In this document: piece after piece, positions 59,800 through 64,000 of the stretch
Layout: the number at the start of each line of letters is the position of its first letter
Numbering within the stretch: position 1 is the stretch's first letter
DNA from: Limnohabitans sp. 63ED37-2
GTDB taxonomy: Bacteria > Pseudomonadota > Gammaproteobacteria > Burkholderiales > Burkholderiaceae_C
Direction of reading: 5' to 3'
Length of the DNA stretch: 64,000 nt
NCBI RefSeq assembly: GCF_001412535.1
Contig: NZ_CP011774.1
Span: 3,033,501-3,097,500 of the forward strand
Position numbers and translations under genes: made by a program
Notes under the pieces: model-generated
Told to the model about the DNA's origin: nothing
The model's database searches: none
The model's input: the letters and a program-made list of their open reading frames with translations, nothing else

Positions 59800-61338
59800 T
59801 CAGGCGCTGCCGGTTTGCGCGGCGCTCCACTGCTCAAGCAGCTCGCGCTTGAGCACCTTGCCACTCAGGGTCATGGGCATCTCGGGCACCAGCACCAGCG
59901 CCGAGGGCCGCTTGTAGGGCGACAGGTGTTCGTGGGCATGGGCCTTCAGGGCCTGCAGGTCCAGCTGAACGCCCGGCTTGGCTTCGATGAAGGCCAAAAT
60001 GTCCTCGTTGCCATCGGCCGCTTTGCGCCCGACCACCGCCGCTTTTTGCACACCGGGCCAGGCCAGGAACACGGCCTCGACCTCGCCGGGGTAGACGTTG
60101 AAACCGGAGCGGATGATCATCTCTTTGAGGCGACCCACCACCTGCAAAGCGCCGTCAGCATCTTGTCGGCCCAGGTCGCCGCTGGCGTACCAGCCGCCAG
60201 TCTTGATCACCTGAGCCGTGATCTCGGGGTCACGGAAATAACCGGGCATCAGGCCTACGCCGCGCATCCAGATTTCGCCCGTCTCGCCAGCAGGCAGGTC
60301 TTGCCCATCGGGGCCCATGATGCGCAGCTCGGCCCCCTCGACTAAGTAGCCCGCGCTGGTGTCGTTGCGCTGTTCGTTCAGGCGGCACAGGGTCAAAGCG
60401 CCTGCGTATTCCGACAGGCCATAACCATGGTGCAAGGGTTTGCCAAAACGCGCTTCAATCGCTTGCTTGACACTCAGGTCCAGCGGTGCAGCGCCTGTGT
60501 AAACGTAGCGCAAATCCGGAGCGACCGGCTGCCTTATGCCTTGGCCATCCAGCCAGCCCAGCAAGCGGGTGAACATGGCGGGCGGGCCTTGCAGCTGCGT
60601 GAGGCCATGGTGGGCCAGCGCGTCAAACACATCGGCCGGATCGAACTGACTGCGCATGAGCAGGCCCGATCCCGCATGCAAGGAGGCCATGAGCACCGTG
60701 CCCAGACCAAAGATGTGTGTCATGGGCAAATAGGCGTAAGACCGGTCCGAGGCCCAGAGCTGGCGCGACTGCGCCGACACCCGCGCAAACTGCAGCAAGC
60801 CAGCGTGCGTAAGCATCACACCTTTGGGCTGTCCGGTGGTGCCCGACGTGAAGATGATCGCAGCGACCTGCTCAGCCAGCTCACCGCTTTGTGCTGTGTC
60901 ATGCGGATTGACGAGCGTGCGCTGCAAGCCGGGCAGCACGCTGGCCTGGGTGCCGTGCTGCGCCGCGTGCTGGCGTGCCGCCTCGGACACACCCACCGTG
61001 AAATACAGCACACGGGCATCGGCCTTGTTGGCAAAGGCGGCCACTTCGGATGCCGTCATGCGGGCATTGACGCCGCAGGCCCAGGCCCCCACACGGCTGC
61101 AGGCCAGCACCAGGGCCACATGCTCGGGACAGTTTTCGGCGGCCACCAGCACACGGTCGCCCACACGCACACCCGCTTGGCGCAGCTCGGCTTCGAGCAG
61201 GTCCACCTGCTGGGCCAACTGGCCCAGCGTCATCACCCCTTGCGTCAAATACAAAAAGGGGTGCTCAGGGGCCTGTGCGACGCGTTCATCAAACAGCTGA
61301 TGAATGCGCGTGTGCGGTGAGTTCAATTGCAAAGCCAT
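59800..61338 (-). CDS. AMP-dependent acyl-CoA synthetase
   Basis: A 512-residue ANL-superfamily ligase. The P-loop AIIFTSGTTGQPKGVML, the A5 region HHGYGLSEYAG, the A7 region YASGDLGRQDADGAL, and the A10 lysine in MTLSGKVLKRELL are visible. It probably activates a carboxylic acid, either as an alternative to the CoA-transferase downstream or for a related substrate. It starts 3 nt after the Bug gene. Confidence 0.88.
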   Translation of the reverse strand: MALQLNSPHTRIHQLFDERVAQAPEHPFLYLTQGVMTLGQLAQQVDLLEAELRQAGVRVGDRVLVAAENCPEHVALVLACSRVGAWACGVNARMTASEVAAFANKADARVLYFTVGVSEAARQHAAQHGTQASVLPGLQRTLVNPHDTAQSGELAEQVAAIIFTSGTTGQPKGVMLTHAGLLQFARVSAQSRQLWASDRSYAYLPMTHIFGLGTVLMASLHAGSGLLMRSQFDPADVFDALAHHGLTQLQGPPAMFTRLLGWLDGQGIRQPVAPDLRYVYTGAAPLDLSVKQAIEARFGKPLHHGYGLSEYAGALTLCRLNEQRNDTSAGYLVEGAELRIMGPDGQDLPAGETGEIWMRGVGLMPGYFRDPEITAQVIKTGGWYASGDLGRQDADGALQVVGRLKEMIIRSGFNVYPGEVEAVFLAWPGVQKAAVVGRKAADGNEDILAFIEAKPGVQLDLQALKAHAHEHLSPYKRPSALVLVPEMPMTLSGKVLKRELLEQWSAAQTGSA

Positions 61339-61341
61339 GTT

Positions 61342-62325
61342 TTATTCGAAGGTCATGCCTTTGGTGACCTCGGCCCACAGCGCGTGTTCACGGCGCATAC
61401 GGTCGGCAAGGTCAGCGGGTTTGGCGTTCCAAATCACGTAGCCTTGGTCCACCCAGCGCTTGTTCAGCTCGGGGTCTTGCAAGGCACGGGCTGTGGCGGC
61501 GGTGATCTTCTGGCTGAGTTCGGCACTCATGCCCAGCGGGCCATACAGGCCGTACCAGCCGCCCACGTCGTAATCACGGATGCCCAACTCGGTCATGCTG
61601 GGCAGCTGCGGCAGGGCCGGGTTGCGCTCTTTGGACGTCACCGCCAAAGGCCGCACCTTGCCGCCATCGATGTGGGCCTTGGCCCCACCCACGATGTCAA
61701 ACATCATCTGGATCTGTCCGCCCATGACATCGGTCATGGCCGGGGCATTGCCCTTGTAAGGGACATGGGTCATGTTGATGCCCGCACGGCGCGCGAACAG
61801 CTCTCCGCTCAGGTGGTTCGAAGCGCCCATGCCCGCCGAGCCATAGGCCAGCTTGCCCGGATTGGCTTTTCCAAAGGCCACCAACTCGGGCAAGGTTTTA
61901 AAGGGCTGGTTCTGGTTGATGACCAGCACGTTGGCGTAGCTCAGGATGGTGGCCAGCGGGGTCATGTCCTTGAGTGGGTCAAAGGCCATGGCCTTGAGCA
62001 CATGGGGGCTGATGGTCATGGTGGGGCTGGCGGCATAGAAAATTTCCAGCGAGTTGGGTGCCGACTTGACCACGGTGTTGCCTGCCACCGCACCACCTGC
62101 ACCTGGACGGTTTTCCACGATCACGGGCTGGCCCAGTTCGCGGCTGAGCACGGGCGCAAACACACGCGCCGATGAGTCCACGGGTCCGCCTGGGGCATAA
62201 CCCACGATGAGTTTGACGGTGTTACTGCCTGTGGACTGGGCCCACAGGGGCAGGGCAGTTGCTGTGCAAGCCGCCCCCAAAAGGGCCATCAGTAAACGGC
62301 GCTGGGTGGATGAGGTTTTGGTCAT
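61342..62325 (-). CDS. Bug-type solute-binding protein (TctC family)
   Basis: A 327-residue periplasmic binding protein. The signal peptide ends at PLWAQ; the mature start VKLIVGYAPGGPVDSSARV and VIVENRPGAGGAVAGN are family hallmarks. Its place inside the CoA-metabolism operon suggests a C5-dicarboxylate ligand such as itaconate or mesaconate. ATG 62325 has AGGAG upstream. No TctAB membrane genes are in the window. Confidence 0.9.
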   Translation of the reverse strand: MTKTSSTQRRLLMALLGAACTATALPLWAQSTGSNTVKLIVGYAPGGPVDSSARVFAPVLSRELGQPVIVENRPGAGGAVAGNTVVKSAPNSLEIFYAASPTMTISPHVLKAMAFDPLKDMTPLATILSYANVLVINQNQPFKTLPELVAFGKANPGKLAYGSAGMGASNHLSGELFARRAGINMTHVPYKGNAPAMTDVMGGQIQMMFDIVGGAKAHIDGGKVRPLAVTSKERNPALPQLPSMTELGIRDYDVGGWYGLYGPLGMSAELSQKITAATARALQDPELNKRWVDQGYVIWNAKPADLADRMRREHALWAEVTKGMTFE

Positions 62326-62383
62326 GCTTTGTCTCCTAGGGTTGTCATCGGTTTTTACTTCGGGAACTCGGTGGGGCCGCCGC

Positions 62384-63361
62384 TCAAGGGGGAAGGGCCC
62401 AGTTCTGCGCACGCGCCAAGGTGGCACGGCAGTCGGCCACCATGCGCTCGATCAGGTCGGCGCAATGCGGGATGTCGTTGATGAGGCCAATCACCTGACC
62501 GGCAGCGACCACGCCGCCATCGATATCGCCCGACTGCAGGGCCTGGTTGCCGCGCTGGCCAGCGACCAGATGGCGGATGTCTTCAAAGCTGCAACCGCCT
62601 TCGCGGTTTTCGGTGGCCACCACTTCTTGCGAGACCGCGTTGCTCCAAGCCCGCGTGGTGTTGCGCATGGTGCGGAACATCAGTTTTGTGTCGCGCTCGG
62701 TGGCGCCCACCAGCGCTTGTTTGATGTTGTCGTGCACCGGCGCTTCTTGTGTGACCAAAAAGCGCGTGCCCATGTTCACGCCCTCGGCACCCAGCGCCAT
62801 GGCCGCGGCCATGCCTCGCCCGTCGGCAATGCCGCCGGAGGCAATGACCGGCACACGCAGCGCTTGGCACGCCAAGGGGATCAGCACCAGGCCGGGCACA
62901 TCGTCCTCGCCGGGGTGGCCAGCGCATTCAAAACCATCGATGCTGATCATGTCCACACCGTTGCGCTCGGCGCTCAGGGCATGGCGCACCGAGGTGCATT
63001 TGTGCACGATGGTGATGCCCGCGTCCTTCATGCGGCCAATGAACTCTTTGGGGCTGTTGCCCGCCGTCTCCACGATCTTCACACCGCTGTCGATGATGGC
63101 CTGCAGGTACTCGGCATAAGGCGGCGGGTTGATCGAAGGCAAGATGGTGAGGTTCACACCAAAGGGCTGATCGGTCAGTGTGCGGGTGCGGGCGATCTCA
63201 AGCGCCAAGGCTTGTGGTGTGGGCTGGGTGAGCGCTGTGAGCACACCCAAGCCCCCCGCGTTGGACACGGCCGAGACCAGCTCGGCCTTGCCTACCCACT
63301 GCATGCCGCCCTGAATGATCGGGTAGCGAATGCCCAGGGCTTCGGTGACGCGGGTTTTCAT
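62384..63361 (-). CDS. Nitronate monooxygenase family (2-nitropropane dioxygenase-like) flavoprotein
   Basis: A 325-residue FMN TIM-barrel protein: ALGIRYPIIQGGMQWVGKAE at the start, then GVNLTILPS, VVGATERDTKLM-like segments and the FMN-binding VIASGGIADGRGMAAAMALG. Many relatives act as enoyl-CoA/quinone reductases or nitronate oxidases; the substrate here is unknown. It lies between two Bug genes with gaps of 58 and 7 nt. Confidence 0.87.
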   Translation of the reverse strand: MKTRVTEALGIRYPIIQGGMQWVGKAELVSAVSNAGGLGVLTALTQPTPQALALEIARTRTLTDQPFGVNLTILPSINPPPYAEYLQAIIDSGVKIVETAGNSPKEFIGRMKDAGITIVHKCTSVRHALSAERNGVDMISIDGFECAGHPGEDDVPGLVLIPLACQALRVPVIASGGIADGRGMAAAMALGAEGVNMGTRFLVTQEAPVHDNIKQALVGATERDTKLMFRTMRNTTRAWSNAVSQEVVATENREGGCSFEDIRHLVAGQRGNQALQSGDIDGGVVAAGQVIGLINDIPHCADLIERMVADCRATLARAQNWALPP

Positions 63362-63368
63362 GCCGCGA

Positions 63369-64000
63369 TCAGTTCAAGGTGATCTTGGCGTCACGGATGA
63401 TGCGCGCATAAATTTCGGCATCGGACTTGATCACCTTGGCAAAGTTTTCTTGCGTATCGCCGCCGGGAATCAGGCCCATGGCTTCGATCTTTTCACGCAC
63501 ATCGGGCAGCTTGAGGATGCGTTGGATTTCTACGGAGAATTTGTCCACCACCGGCTTGGGCGTGGCCGCAGGCAAGAACAAACCAAACCAGCCCAGCGGC
63601 TCGAAGGAGTTAAGGCCTTGCTCCTTGAGGGTGGGCACATTGGGCAGCCACGACAGGCGCTCTGTGCCCGTCACGCCCAACAGCTTGAACTTGGGGAAGT
63701 GCTGGCGCGATGAACCCGCGTCCATGAAAGCGGTGGACAACTGCCCACCCAACATGGCCGTGACCAAAGGCGCTGCGCCTTGGTAAGGGATGTGCAGCAG
63801 GTCCATGCCTGTTTGCATGTTGAGCAGCTCCCCTTGCAGGTGGGCCGAGGTACCGGGGCCATAAGTGCCAAAGCTGTACTTGCCGGGACTGGCCTTGACC
63901 AGCTTGATCAAGTCGGCCAGGTTGTTGACCGGCAAACTGGTGCTGGCCGCGAATACGCTGGGGCTAATGGCCACGCGGCTGATGGGCGTGAAGTCTTTGA
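63369..64000 (-). CDS. Bug-type solute-binding protein, C-terminal part (runs off the window)
   Basis: The open frame continues past the right edge of the window; 210 C-terminal codons are present. The visible start reads KDFTPISRVAISPSVF, followed by GKYSFGTYGPGTSAHLQGEL, LHIPYQGAAPLVTAMLGGQ and the TctC-family C-terminus. It is the second Bug protein of this minus-strand array and lies 7 nt upstream of the nitronate-monooxygenase-like gene. Signal peptide and N-terminus are outside the window. Confidence 0.88.
   Translation of the reverse strand, partial: KDFTPISRVAISPSVFAASTSLPVNNLADLIKLVKASPGKYSFGTYGPGTSAHLQGELLNMQTGMDLLHIPYQGAAPLVTAMLGGQLSTAFMDAGSSRQHFPKFKLLGVTGTERLSWLPNVPTLKEQGLNSFEPLGWFGLFLPAATPKPVVDKFSVEIQRILKLPDVREKIEAMGLIPGGDTQENFAKVIKSDAEIYARIIRDAKITLN

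Noticed and set aside
1..64000. CRISPR arrays, tRNA/rRNA genes, insertion sequences, prophage
   Set aside because: No regularly spaced direct repeats, cloverleaf-like genes, transposase or phage motifs were found on reading either strand.

Overview
The window looks like the chromosome of a GC-rich betaproteobacterium of the order Burkholderiales, most likely a freshwater Comamonadaceae (Limnohabitans/Rhodoferax-like). The signs are three Bug-type (tripartite tricarboxylate transporter) binding proteins, a split methionine synthase, GTP-type PEP carboxykinase, many CoA-transferase/acyl-CoA genes and short VMPANAGIH-coding palindromic repeats. No rRNA, tRNA, CRISPR array, transposase or phage gene was recognised. 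The taxonomy is inference; no search was run.

Layout. 1-2.7 kb: the end of a type I restriction system (hsdR, 5' end of hsdM) carrying two REP-like palindromes. 2.8-9.5 kb: housekeeping genes (phosphatase, split metH, queC, recQ), a RelE/ParE-type toxin-antitoxin pair with its own palindromic operator, and hppD. The queC/recQ gap holds two long hairpins that share the same apical sequence but have unrelated stems. 9.7-25.9 kb: a mixed metabolic region (CaiB transferase, Hsp70-like protein, TPR-methyltransferase, metY, a haloacetate-dehalogenase-like hydrolase, yebC, a Bug protein, DUF502, DUF3237, an aminotransferase and a DadA-like oxidase). 26-31.7 kb: modABC, and pckG with a terminator-like hairpin in its leader.

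31.8-44.3 kb: a complete beta-1,3-glucan (laminarin) utilisation locus. It comprises a LacI-type regulator, a GH16 lipoprotein, an outer-membrane porin, a GH81 endo-glucanase, an Ig-like lipoprotein with an unassigned aromatic-rich C-terminal domain, a CUT1-type ABC importer with its own ATPase, and a GH1 beta-glucosidase. Three identical palindromes (core TGAAAGCGCTTTCA) sit before the three transcription units, so the whole locus reads as one LacI-type regulon. The model is: extracellular or periplasmic cleavage by GH81/GH16, entry through the porin, ABC import, and cytoplasmic hydrolysis to glucose by GH1. Part of this block is visibly more AT-rich than its flanks.

44.4-53.2 kb: a small membrane protein, LysR plus metallophosphoesterase, UspA, TetR, a Tat-exported PhoD phosphatase, an EamA exporter, an AcuI/YhdH reductase, and a DacC-type carboxypeptidase with a histone-H1-like Lys/Ala repeat. 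53.3-64 kb: a long minus-strand gene array that matches the bacterial itaconate-degradation gene set (CoA-transferase, MaoC hydratase, CitE-like lyase, MmgE/PrpD, acyl-CoA dehydrogenase, LysR). It is extended upstream by an acyl-CoA synthetase, two Bug binding proteins and a nitronate-monooxygenase-like enzyme.
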